Source: Stomoxys calcitrans (taxonomy: Eukaryota; Arthropoda; Insecta; Diptera; Muscidae). From it: a stretch of 64,000 bases of DNA. Under the pieces are notes generated by a model. The model was not told the DNA's origin. It did not search any database and saw only the letters and a program-made list of their open reading frames with translations. Below are positions 22,512 to 32,829 of the stretch, one piece after another. The position numbers were made by a program, and so were the translations under genes. How positions within the stretch are numbered: position 1 is the first letter of the stretch; the number at the start of each line of letters is the position of its first letter. The stretch covers positions 153,308,941-153,372,940 of the forward strand of contig NC_081553.1 in NCBI RefSeq assembly GCF_963082655.1. The letters are read 5' to 3'.

Positions 22512-22540
22512 TAGGCCAAAACGTGAGTTAGCCGATTTGC
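22502..22540 (-). pseudogene. Host exon remnant, 5' piece with splice acceptor
   Basis: Minus strand: acceptor TTTGGCATGTAG (complement of 22,541-22,552), then ANRLTHVLAYKHMR and on into the 18,985-19,183 piece in the same frame. Together the three pieces make a ~376-nt exon. Confidence 0.5.
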
Positions 22541-23149
22541 CTACATGCCAAACAATTAGCTATTAGGTGTAATTTTCAGTCACATCTTTTATGACTTTGT
22601 ATGTGAATTATAAGCAAAAAATCCAGTTTTGTTCTCTTCGACACAAAAATTTTATCGTATATGTGTGTTTGATAACTGAAGCATGAATTGTATTTGGTTT
22701 CTATTTTTTGTGGGTGGTAAACAAAATTATTTTGGTGGAAATTGCAATATCTTCCCAAATACTGTTGGTAGTTTAATAAAATTCACACTTAAACGATTGG
22801 CAGTTAAAAAAGTAATTTGTATAGAAAATTGGAAAGAAAATCACTTTTTTAACTTTTGGTAGACATTACAAATTCGCACTTAAACGATTGGCAGGTAAAT
22901 CAAAACTACTGTATTCAAAATAAAATTACACAAAATCAGGACATAGTTTATGGTATAGAGACCACTAACTTCTTAAAACTAAAATTGAACTTTGAACACC
23001 ACGCCAATTGCAAGTCAAAATGATTTTTAAAGCAAATATTTCGATAAATTGATTTAAGTTACAGATTTGAAATATTGCCAAATTAATTAATTTTCAATGA
23101 TTTTAGTAGTAGCGATTACATTAATCCCTCAGTATGGCTACAAAGTTTT
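22541..23149. other. AT-rich, no gene; probable intron of the broken host gene
   Basis: No coding potential on either strand. A diverged direct repeat occurs at 22,785-22,805 and 22,872-22,892 (both contain CGCACTTAAACGATTGGCAG or a close form). Confidence 0.35.
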
Positions 23150-24721
23150 TCGACGGCAGACACTTTCCTTGGAGCAACTTCCAAAACTGCTAACTTAACC
23201 ACAGGTCTTTCGAAAATTCAATTTTGCCTCATCACATTGGCAACACAACATACAATGGTAGCATTTCTTGACATTGAAGGTGCTTTCAATAATGTAAAAC
23301 CGACATCAATCATGAAGGAGTTGGAGTTTCTAGGCATCAACTTTATTAATAACTTACTTACTAAAAGATGCATTACGGCAGGCTTGAGATCTGTGGATCT
23401 AAAAAGATGGGTCCGCAGAGGAGCACCTCAAAGAGGTGTACTGTCTCCTCTACTTTGGAATATAGCCAATTATTGTCTCTGGAAGAAAAAGGTGTAAAAG
23501 TGGTCGCGTATGCTGATGACTTGGCAATTGCGATTAGGGGAAATTTTCCAACACTCTAAGAGATATACTTCAGGGTGCAAGATAGAAGTAGTTCTTTTCA
23601 GCAGGAGATACAAGTTGCCGTTGCCTACAGTGGAACCTGTCTCCTTGGGAGGAGAGAATGTTCCATTTACAGAAAGCGCAAAATATCTGGGTGTTTTGCT
23701 GGACAGGAAATTGAACTTCAAATCCAACATTTCGGAAAGGGCAAGAAAGGCATCTTTGCAAGAGAGCCACTGGCAAACGTTGGGGGTTTAGATCGCGTGT
23801 TATGCATTGGGTATACACTGAGGACGACACCATCTGATGCACTGAATTTAATGCTACATCTTATGCCTCTGGACATTGGGGCTAGACAGATTGCAGCGAC
23901 CACTGCCGTGAGGCTAAGGGAGCTTTCTCTTTGGTCATGTGGCAGCTACGGACACTATTTTATCCTTGACACAATATCCGATAATCCAGGCAGTGTGGAT
24001 TACACCCTACCTGAGCCGCTTTTTGATAAAAAATTACTGTTCCACTTTTTCTGATAGAACCGATTGGAACTACGATATCCCTGGTAATAGAAGTTACAAT
24101 ATATAGACTTGGTTCCAAACTAGACGAGCAGGTAGGCTTTTGGGGTGTACTCTAAAGATGTAGAAGTGGTCATATCGAAAAGGTTACCCGACCACTGCAG
24201 TGTGTATGAAGCGGAGATCCTTGCAATTAAGGAAGTGGTGGAATGGCTAAGATATAATGTCATAACGACGATCAGCATAATGTCTTCTCAGACAGCCATT
24301 AAATCCCTAGAGAACGTATATCTGTGCCCGAAAACCGCCCTCGAGGGTCGCAGGTCTCTCAACGAGATGGCTGAACAGTTCAAAATACACCTGTTCTGTG
24401 TGGCGGGCCACAGAGATAACCCAGGGAATTGTAAAGCGGACTAGCACGCGAGACCGGTATCCCTGGAATGTGTAGGGTAACATTCCAGGGATGCCGGAGT
24501 CTGTGGGTATGGCTCTAGCGTCATGTAAGCTAAGTTTTTAGGACCAGGCCAGAAGGACATCGAATGCTAGATAGTCACAAGGAGAGGGCTGTGAGCATTC
24601 CAAAACTATGTGGAATAATCTAGACTCGGAATGGTCTACCGCTTTGCTGTCATTGGCTAGAACAGATGTCTCAGTCATTGTGTCCGTCATGACATGTCAT
24701 TGTCAACATGCTGACAGACTG
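23150..24721 (+). mobile_element. LOA-like family B copy 2, RT to RNase H, both ends lost
   Basis: Plus-strand RT palm: TMVAFLDIEGAFNNVKPTSI, RRGAPQRGVLSPLLWN and VVAYADDLAIAIRG with both catalytic Asp residues (23,237-23,560). It continues with YLGVLLDRKLNFKSNISERA (23,680-23,760), a deleted thumb, and RNase H (24,145-24,444: SKRLPDHCSVYEAEILAIKE, CVAGHRDNPGNC). It stops abruptly at 24,721 in the Cys/His tail region, where an inverted LOA-B leader begins. Frameshifts at 23,500 and 23,570. Confidence 0.85.
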
Positions 24722-24930
24722 AGTCTATTCTAAGCCTACTCCCGAACACTAGATCTGCCGCTCCACTGGAAAAAGACGCAGATCATCAACCGCCAAAAGG
24801 ATATCTCTATCGCAGCTATCCTTGAGTGACTTAAATTTTTCTTACAAAAATAATGACCTATTACGAGTTACAGGAAAATTATTCCAGAGCGAAATAAAAA
24901 ACATCCGCTCCACTCAACGGTTCAAACTAG
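24722..24930 (-). mobile_element. LOA-B 5' leader in inverted orientation
   Basis: The complement aligns with 19,203-19,410, the LOA-B leader up to the ORF1 start, at roughly 85-90% identity by eye. Shared landmarks are CGCAGATCATCAACCGCC, ATAATGACCTATTACGAGTT and CCGCTCCACTCAACGGTT. It directly abuts the end of copy 2 with no spacer. Confidence 0.8.
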
Positions 24931-24959
24931 TATCCGGTAAAAAGTTACAATGGAAGTAC

Positions 24960-25281
24960 TGGTTAAAGACGCGGTCAAGTTTTGTAGAATATGAGAACCC
25001 AAAGATGCATCACAGTTGGTTTCAGAAGCTGTAAAGTGGATTTCCATGTATTTGCCGATACAAATAAAACAGCTATGGCAGTGGTGGCATATAAGAGAGT
25101 GGAAAGTATGAATGGTGTTAAAGTGATTTTTGTAATGGACAAAACAAGCTGTGCCCCAACACAAACCCACACCAATCCACAACTAGAACGGCAAGCCGCC
25201 TTAATGAGTGTACGAGTGCAAGGGAAGGCAGATTCATACAGGCTTAATGAGGTGCAACCTGGAAACAGGAGAAATAAATAG
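24960..25281 (+). pseudogene. BEL/Pao RNase H-like fragment
   Basis: Frame 24,991-25,281: VDFHVFADTNKTAMAVVAYK, GVKVIFVMDKTSCAPTQTHT, NPQLERQAALMSVRVQ. This matches the BEL/Pao block that follows RT (consensus xHVFxDASxxAYxAxxY, then SKxRVAPxxxxxIPRLELxAA). It covers the same domain as 15,095-15,200, so it comes from a second BEL/Pao copy. Confidence 0.8.
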
Positions 25282-25365
25282 GCTTCATGCTAGTTCGAAA
25301 GGTTTGTTGGTTGGTTGGTTGTTGGTGTATTTTAAATAATGATGGTCTTTTCATTTTCAGTAAAC

Positions 25366-25603
25366 GAAAGCGGTCTTTGGCGCTGGTGCTATTGTGCGTT
25401 CAGAATATGTTGCATAAATTCAGCCATTGCATAAATTCAGGTGCCTACCGCCGGCAATTTCTCAATTTGGCCAGACTAAGTTGAAGCCTCTGTTGGTGGA
25501 AGTGGTCAGTTCACAGGCTGTGGGAATGTTGTTAATGGCAACCGGCAACACTGAAGAGGCGATAACCCTGGTTTTGCCAAATGCTGGTGCAACTATCACC
25601 TAA
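25366..25603 (+). pseudogene. Exon-like remnant of unknown host gene
   Basis: After TTTTCATTTTCAG (acceptor-like) at about 25,354-25,366, one frame reads AVFGAGAIVRSEYVA, stop, then LPPAISQFGQTKLKPLLVEV and MLLMATGNTEEAITLVLPNA, ending in TAA at 25,601. The stop is created by a tandem 14-bp duplication TTGCATAAATTCAG (25,410-25,440). The composition looks protein-coding, but I do not recognise the protein. It could also be part of a transposon I cannot name. Confidence 0.35.
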
Positions 25604-25684
25604 ATCGAAAATGGCTTAAATAACTCAAACCGATTATGAAAACATTTCATTTTGTTTATTGTTATTGTTAATTTTTAAGTCAAT

Positions 25685-25790
25685 TTTTACACCCTACACC
25701 ATTAATTATAATCTTATAAAGTCTGCACCGCCGACTTTTCCCTTTTTCCCTGGCCTACATGAAAACATGTAACTGGTGCTTTGATTTTTA
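25685..25790. repeat. Dispersed repeat with TACACC/CCGACTTT core
   Basis: CACCCTACACC followed by TATAAAGTCTGCACCGCCGACTTT resembles 41,885-41,925 (GTAGGGTATTATAAAGTCGG). It looks like the end of a dispersed repeat of the same fly family. Confidence 0.45.
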
Positions 25791-27065
25791 TACCCACCAC
25801 CATAGGATGGGGTATACCAATCTAGTCATTCCGTTCCGTTTGTAACACCTCGAAATATTCGTCTCAGAACCCATAAACTGCGACCGTCCGTCTGTCGAAA
25901 TCACTACAGCGGTTGAACGCGTAAATCCAGCTGCTTCAAATTTTCCACAGATACTTAGAATTGATGTAGGTCGTTGGGGATTGTAAATGGGCCAAAGCGG
26001 TTCAGATTTAGATATAGATCCCATATAAACCGATCTCCCGATTTGATAACTTGACCCCTTACAAGCTGCAATTGTTTCCGATTTGGCATGTAGTGTTCAG
26101 TTATGACTTCCAACAAATGTGCCAAGTACGGACTGAATCAGTCTATAACCTGATATAGCTCCCATGTAAACCAATCTCCCGATTTGATTTCTTGAGCCCT
26201 TACAAGCCGACATTTTTGTCCGATGTGGCTAAAATTTTGTATGTAGTGTTCTGATATGACTTCCAGCAGCTGTGTGAAGTGCGATCCGAATCGGTCTATA
26301 ACCTGATATAGTTCCCATATACCCAGATCTCAAGATTTGACTTCTTGGGCCCACACAAGCCGCAATTTTTGTCCGATTTGGTTGAGATTTAACAACTGTG
26401 CCTAGTACGGTCCAAATCGGTCTATAACCTGATATTGCTCCCATATAAACCGATCTACCGATTTGACTTCTTGAGTCCTTGCAAACCGCAATTTCTATTC
26501 GATTTGGCTGAATGGGGCTTGTAATGTTTCGTTATGGATTTCAACAACTGTGCCAAGTACGGTCCAAATCGGTCTTTAACCTGATATAGCTCCCATATAA
26601 ACCCATCTCCCGATTTGACTTCTTGAGCCCTTACAAGCCGCAATTTTTGTCCGATTTGGTTGAAATTTTAGTTGTGGTGTTCTGTTACGACTTCAAACAA
26701 CTGTGCCAAGTTCGGTCCAAATCGGTCTTTAACCTGGTATAGCTCCCATATAAACCTATCTTCCGATTTGACTTCTTGATCCCCTGGAAGACACAACTTT
26801 TGTCCGATTTGGCTAAAATTTTCATGTTTTGTTTTGTTACGACTTCCAACAATTGTGCCATTACTGCCCAAATAAGTTTATAACCTGATATAGCTCCCTT
26901 GTAAACCGGTTTCTCGATCATCCTTGTTCGGTTCCTAGAAGCTTTAATTTTTGCTGGTTTGACAGAAGTTTGGGTATGTAGAATAAAATACGGCCCACCA
27001 ACTACATTTTTTTTTCTATACATTTTCAGCATAATCCATGGTTCTCAAGTTTCGGCCCGGGCGAA
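25788..27065 (+). repeat. Dispersed repeat with ~152-bp tandem core (copy 1)
   Basis: It starts with the hairpin TATACCC..CCACCATAGG..GGGGTATA at 25,789-25,815 and ends near 27,060 with a CCATGG..TTTCGGCCCGGGCGAAC motif. The core holds seven diverged units beginning CCCATATAAACC at 26,020, 26,161, 26,314, 26,440, 26,592, 26,745 and 26,896, so the unit is about 152 bp with one shortened unit. Other copies lie at 29.0, 29.4, 37.8, 40.4 and 54.1 kb. The minisatellite core and sub-terminal hairpin recall Helentron/DINE-type non-autonomous elements, but no CTRR-type end was found. Confidence 0.75.
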
Positions 27066-27771
27066 CGATTTTACTTGTTTCTATTGTAGTATGCAATTTT
27101 CGTAAAAAAAAAGAGAAAAAAAAATGTACAGATTGTGTTAAATAATTTCAGTGGAGTTGGTGTTTTTTTACGCAAGCTTCTTCTTAGAGACTGAATTATA
27201 ATCCCAATTTTATTCATTTGGAAATTATTTAGGTGTTAACAGAATATAATCTGAGGGTAAGACAACTGCGACAGAGATGAAGTTCTTCTTTTTTTACAGA
27301 ATAATCGAATTTGAGGAATTTTGTGGGGTAATTGCTGGGCGCATGAACCAGTGGTACATAACCTTGGCTGCAAATTTGTACATGCCTTACCCAACGCACG
27401 TGCCAGTGTTACATAATTTTGTTTGATATGTCTCTCCAGATCATCCTCGTTTCCAGAGCTTATTTGGAAACCATACCATTTCGGTAGAAATATAAACCTG
27501 ATTGACGAGAATAGCTTCAAGTGTCTACATTTTGCGATTTTTTTAAGCGGCCAACACGTGCGCTCCGGCCTATGATTACCTCAGCTATATAGCCTACTGA
27601 CCAAGGAGCTGCATAATACTCTAATACTCATTCATGAGAACCTGCAAGCAGTGGAATTTTTAGTGAAATTAAAAAAAAAAAAAAACAAATTATATTTTTT
27701 TTATATTTTTTTATATTTATTTATATTTTTTGTTTGGTTAATTTAAGACTAATATTAAGATTTTTTCTTAG
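27066..27771. other. Unique-looking sequence; weak 94-aa minus frame at 27,236-27,520
   Basis: No transposon signature was seen. The minus frame (LPKWYGFQISSGNEDDLERH, LARALGKACTNLQPRL) has plausible amino-acid composition but no recognisable family, and could be a decayed exon or chance. Confidence 0.3.
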
Positions 27772-27914
27772 GAGCTTAAACGAGGGACATTTTTGTCAAG
27801 CTAACCTGAATGGTATATATTTATATAAACACTTTATCACCCACAGCATAAATTCATCATCAAACAACGACATCGATGGGCCCAACGGTCGAGTAAGCCA
27901 AACTGATGGAAAGT
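27772..27914 (+). CDS. Candidate internal host exon (unrecognised)
   Basis: A pyrimidine-rich acceptor TTTTTTCTTAG precedes 27,772 and a consensus donor GTGAGT follows 27,914. The 143-nt interval is open in one frame: SLNEGHFCQANLNGIYLYKH, FITHSINSSSNNDIDGPNGR, VSQTDGK. This is the best candidate for an intact host exon in the window. No domain is recognised and neighbouring exons were not found, so the gene cannot be named and the call is tentative. Confidence 0.4.
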
Positions 27915-27943
27915 GTGAGTCAAAATATTTTTTTTTTTTTTAA

Positions 27944-29035
27944 CTTTTTTGTGAGCCATATACATATATACCATTTTGTTATATTTTTGGGCTAATTTTT
28001 ATTTTAAAATTAATTAAGAAATTTGTTATGGAAAGACCCATATCTTACTACCGGAATGATTTACTTTGAATTCGTAGATACATTCTTTCTTACATTCTTA
28101 ATTCTGTATTACTCTTACTGCACACTCTTTTATTAGACCAGCATAATGTAGGGTCAGATTAGTTGTAAGACATTTAAGTATTTTTTTTTTTTTTTTTGTA
28201 GTTGTTGGTTCTCTCAATATATTATAAATGGAATAAACACCCACAACGTATTCTCTTGGAATTCTCTTTGAATTGATAATCTGTCTGAGTAAGGAGCTGG
28301 TCTTTGTTATGGATTTTTAAACTAACATTGTTGTTAGTTTGTTTTGGGCGACCCCAAGATGTGAGAAGGGAGCTGGCAAGGCAGGGAGGGTTTGGGATGG
28401 AAGTACTCATTACCACCTGGAGTACGTATGATAGTCATGGGGATGGCAAGAATAGTAATAATAATAAGTCCGTCTAGTCGTCTGTCCGTTTGTCGGTGTC
28501 GGCAAAGTTATTTGTGTATCGGATTTGATAGGTCTTTTTTGTTTGGGATTCCAGATCAATTTGCATTTTGTTGTTTTTTTGGTATTTATATCACAAGTGC
28601 ACCTAATTGAAATTGTAGTGGATAACTGTTGGACAAAGAAAGGAAAGAACCCAACCATATCGGCGAATAGATAGATCGTAATATAGGGTTATCAAGGCCC
28701 AGGATATATGCCCGGTGTCCGGACTTACGTACCACCACCACACAATGTACTTGCTCTGTTTCTACCGTAAACCGATACTTTTCTGGCACAAGTCCCTTTA
28801 ACGAAGAAAATTATTAACGACAATGTGTTGTGAAAAAATGTTTAGAATATAAATAAGTATTTAAAGCCTGTGATGATGGGCGAAGCCTTCATTTATATGC
28901 GTACGTGCCATCACCTTAGATTTTCTTTTCTCAAAGTTTTATACAAAACAAAAACTGAATTAAAAACAGGAACATTGAAAGCCGTAATATAATTTTACCG
29001 AATTATGGTCTGCTTTGTCTTGCGTTGAGGATTCG
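27944..29035. other. AT-rich intergenic or intronic sequence, no gene
   Basis: Homopolymer T runs at ~27,930-27,942 and ~28,180-28,198. Short frames on both strands around 28.4-28.8 kb show no family features. Confidence 0.35.
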
Positions 29036-29038
29036 AGT

Positions 29039-29440
29039 TTTTATACCCACCACCATAGGATGGGGGTATACTAATCTAGTCTAGTCGTTTGTAACACCTC
29101 GAATATTCGTCAAAGACCCCATAAAGAACATATATTCTTGATTGTCTCGACGTACTAAGTCGATCTAGCCATGACCGTCCGTCTGTCCGCTTGTCGAAAT
29201 CAACGATAGCGGCCGAACGCGTAAAGTAAACCGTGTAAACCGGTTTCGCGATCATCCTTGTTCGGTTCCTGGAAGCTTTAATTTTTGTTGGTTTGACAAA
29301 AGTTTGGTATGTAGAATAAAATTAGGCCCACCAACTATATGTATTTTGTATACATTTTTAGCAGAATCCATGGTGGTGGGTTGCCAAGATTCGACCCGGA
29401 CGAACTTTGCACGCTTTTACTTGTACGCTGTTTCTCAACA
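29039..29440 (+). repeat. Dispersed tandem-core repeat, copy 2 (core collapsed)
   Basis: It begins TTTTATACCCACCACCATAG and ends with GGTGGGTTGCCAAGATTCGA, the same ends as copy 1, but almost all 152-bp units are missing. Confidence 0.7.
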
Positions 29441-29915
29441 ATCCCGATTTGAATTCATAAGCCCTTGGTACGGTACCAATCGGGATCTCCCGAATTGACT
29501 TCTTCAGCCCGCATTTTTTGTCCGATTTGGCTGAAAATTTGCATGTAGTGTTCTTTTAAGACTTCCAACAACTGTGCCAGATACGGTCCGAATCGGTCTA
29601 TATAGGTCCCGTATACCCCAGTCTCCAGAATTGACTTCTTGAGCGCCTACAAGCCGCAATTTGTATGGGATTTGGCTGAAATTGTTCTGTTAAGCCTTTC
29701 AACAACTGTGCCAAATCAGTCCATAATCTAATATAGCTCCCATGCAAACTGGTCTCTCGATCATCCTTGTTCGTTTTCTAGAAGCTTTGATTTTTGCTGG
29801 TTTGACAGAAGTTAAGAATGTAGAATAAAATTATACCCTTCAATTAAATTTATTTTGTATAAATTTTAAGCAGAATCCATGGTGGGTTTCCAAGATTCGG
29901 CCCGGCAGAATTGTT
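29441..29915 (+). repeat. Dispersed tandem-core repeat, partial copy 3
   Basis: It lacks the left end. Units with TCCCGAATTGACTTCTTCAG, CAACTGTGCCAGATACGGTC and TCTCGATCATCCTTGTTCG lead to the CCATGGTGGGTTTCCAAGAT end near 29,880-29,905. Confidence 0.65.
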
Positions 29916-30385
29916 GTAATTTTATTGAATTTGTTAAAGTGTTAACTGTACATTTTTAATTTAAAACTTTCTTTTAATAGTAATTTGATTTAACGTAAAT
30001 CTCACATCATACTAAAATCTTAAATCACGCATCAACGCACACACCAAATGTACAAATTTATTTTTTAATTACAACACAAAACACACATATCAACTGAAAT
30101 AAATAATGCAATAAATAAATCCAGCAGTTTCATCATTTGAAAATAAAGTCATCCTTCGTCTTGTTATTTTGGAAGGCCACCAAGTGTGGGACGTTTATTC
30201 ATCGGTTCACGAAAAAAGGAAAGCAACTATGATAAAAACAGCTCATCGATAATGGGCTTTCTTTTTCTTTGTAGGCCAATCTGCAATTGCAATTAGCTGA
30301 AAGGTTGAAGAGATGGTTCAAGCTCGAAGAATAAGCATTTTGTATGGCTTTTTTTTATAAAAATCTGCAATTATTCCTTGTTGAC
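29916..30385. other. AT-rich sequence, no gene
   Basis: Nothing recognisable on either strand. Confidence 0.35.
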
Positions 30386-30700
30386 CATAGAATGTGAACC
30401 CGAACGCCTGGGTTCACATCAGAAAAATTTTCACTGGCGGTTAACCCCTTAATAATGCTGGCAGCATTTGTGAGGTATCCTGTCATGTTAGAACTGCTCT
30501 ACCAAGTTGTGTCGCTATGCGACATGCCGTTGGGGCTCGGTATAAAAAATCATTGAGCTTAAACTTTAATCGGACTGCACTCATTGATAGGAGAGAAGTA
30601 TCCCCTGTCCCTTAATGGAATGTTCATAGGAGATTCAGTATTAGTATTCTATGTTGACCACAGTATGATGTTCTATCTGAACCACTTTCGTAAATATATT
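30386..30700 (+). repeat. SINE-like dispersed repeat
   Basis: Contains CGAACGCCTGGGTTC (resembling the start of a tRNA B box, cut short), a TCACTGGCGGTTAACCCC block, a TGTCGCTATGCGACATGCCG block, TATAAAAAATCATTGAGC and TTAATGGAATGTTCATAGG at the 3' side. The same family occurs reversed at 63,770-63,960 and as a 3' fragment at 57,863-57,950. The tRNA-derived SINE reading is inferred from the B-box-like motif. Confidence 0.6.
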
Positions 30701-30842
30701 TGAAGGGGCAGTTTTTGCACGGACGAAACAACCGATTTTGTAAAAGAAACACTGAATAACTTTAAATTGTACGTAAAAACTAATGCAACACATTTGGATT
30801 ACTCATGTAATTAAACTAATCTGTATAAACTCTAAAGTAGGT

Positions 30843-30968
30843 AAGGTTAGGTTGAAAAGAGGGTACAGATATAAATCCGCCCCATGCCACTATTGACATA
30901 CACCTAAGCCAGTAATCGGCTTGTTGTGCGCTCTAAAAACACGAAAGTAAAATCAAAATTAAGACGTG
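30843..30968 (-). mobile_element. LOA-A copy 2, 3' end (left of nested RTE)
   Basis: AGGTTAGGTTGAAAAGAGGG followed by the 3' UTR to about 30,968, as at 1172 and 58,641. The sequence then switches to RTE and resumes near 32,795 (AAGTTAGGAATTC), matching the uninterrupted order at 58,735-58,800. Confidence 0.8.
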
Positions 30969-30984
30969 TATACTTTTGCTTGAT

Positions 30985-32750
30985 AAAACATTAAGTTGTT
31001 TTCTCAAAACTGGTGTCATTCGTTTCGGTAACGGCGGTGCCGAGGTAGATAAAGTTGCTGACTATCTCAAAGTTGTGGTTCCCAAGTTTCTCCATTTTCT
31101 TTATCTGCTCGGTTGTACAAGGCGTTTTGGGAGTTGAAAGCATCCATTTCGTCTTATCTCCATTTACTGCCAGACCCATTTTCACTGACTCTCTTTCGAT
31201 TGTTTCAGTGGCTGCAGTTACTACTTTCGGTGACCGACCTATGATGTCGATGTCGTCGGCATAGGCGAGTAACATGTGTTCTCTTGTGTGCCATTAGTGC
31301 GCCATATCTATTCACATCTGCATCCCGTATAATCTTCTCCAGTAGGATATTAAAGGGATCACACGATAGGCTGTCTCCTTGTGTGAAACCTCGGCTTTGT
31401 AGGCAAAGAGATGGTAGGTGTTGATTTGTCCTTCACGGGTCTTTTTCAGAATGTGGCGCAGTGTGAATACCTGGTCTTAAGAGGATTTACCAGGCCTAAA
31501 GCCGCATTGATAGCGCCCAATTATCTCATTGACCTTAGGTTTTAATCTTTCACATAGTACGCTCGCTGTATGCGATGGGGAGAAGACTATTCCTCTGTAG
31601 TTGGCACATTCCGTCTTGTCTCCCTTCTTGTGTACGGGACATAGTATGCTGAGGTTCCAATCATCAGGTGTGTGTTCTTCTAGTTAAATTGCGCAGATAA
31701 GCTGATGCATACGCCTTATCAGCGTGTCGCCTTCGGTCTTCTCAGTTCAGCGGGTAACCCGTCGGCTCCTGTTGCCTTGTTTTTCTTTAGTTGGGTCACT
31801 GCTACTTGGACCTCATTCTGACTAGGTGATAAACATTCTATACCATCATTAGGGATTGGTTCTGCGGTATTCTCTTTGCCGCCAACGTTGCACACTAGCA
31901 GTAGGGTAAAATGTTCTTTCCATATCCTCAGCATACTATCTGTTTCAGTTACCAGATTTCCTTCTTTGTCACTGCAGGAGGATATGCCTGCATCAAAGCC
32001 ATCGGTTTGATGTTTAATTCTGACTCCTGTACATCTCAATTCGCTCACACTCACGTCTCTCCATTCCCTTTTTCTTTCTGCGAAATAGACGTTTCGCCTC
32101 TCTCCTTTTCTCCCGATGCCTCTCCTTCATCTGGCGTTGCTACTGATTGCAGGGTAGCTCTGTATGCCGCATTCTTGGCTTCAGTAGAATCTTGACACTC
32201 TTGGTCGTACCATGGGTTTCTTGCGGGAGGCTTCCGGTACCCAAGTACGGATTTCGCGGCATTTTCCATGGAGTTTGCCACTGCGCCATTATATCATCGG
32301 AAGAAGGAGTGCTTTATGAACCTTTGCTGCAACAAGGTAATGATCCGAATCTATATTCACTCCACGGATCGATCGTACATCTAACAAGCTGGATGAATGC
32401 CTCCCATCTATCACAAAGTGATCAATTTGGTTTCTCGTTTTTTGATCGGGTAACAGCTTTGTGAATATTTTTATGTTGAAATCTGGTGCTACTATAATGT
32501 TTTTTGCCGCGGCGAAATCTATCAGCCTCAACACATTACTGGACGTTATCTCGTGGAGGCTAAACTTTCCGACGGATTGTGGCTGGCCTCTCATCCACCG
32601 GATTAAAGCTTGAGACAAGATGACTAAAGACAAATCTACACTCAAATTCATGCCTCGTGTTATGGCAGCTATAGTATAGTTCTTCACCGTTTGGTGTTGT
32701 TGTGAAGCCGCCCCTAATCTGGGGACAAACTTATAAGAGATAATATAGAT
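30985..32750 (-). mobile_element. RTE copy 3, nested in LOA-A copy 2
   Basis: Minus strand. RT C-terminal block MLLAYADDIDIIGRSPKVVT (30,991-31,275) with the 3' part lost; the GFTQGDSLSCDPFN-type block is retained (31,325-31,390); RT fingers 31,400-32,054 (KNKATGADGLPAEL); endonuclease end 32,289-32,687 ([26 protein letters not shown]). A deletion near 32,575 joins the EN end to the EN start. It is more diverged than copies 1 and 2. Confidence 0.85.
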
Positions 32751-32829
32751 ATTATCACGACTTCATGACACGTTATGTCATACTTATAAAAATTGCAAGT
32801 TAGGAATTCTGTACTACTTACAAAATCCT

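Noticed and set aside
28410..28789. Short minus-strand ORFs
   Set aside because: Compositionally biased, with no family features, start context or splice signals.
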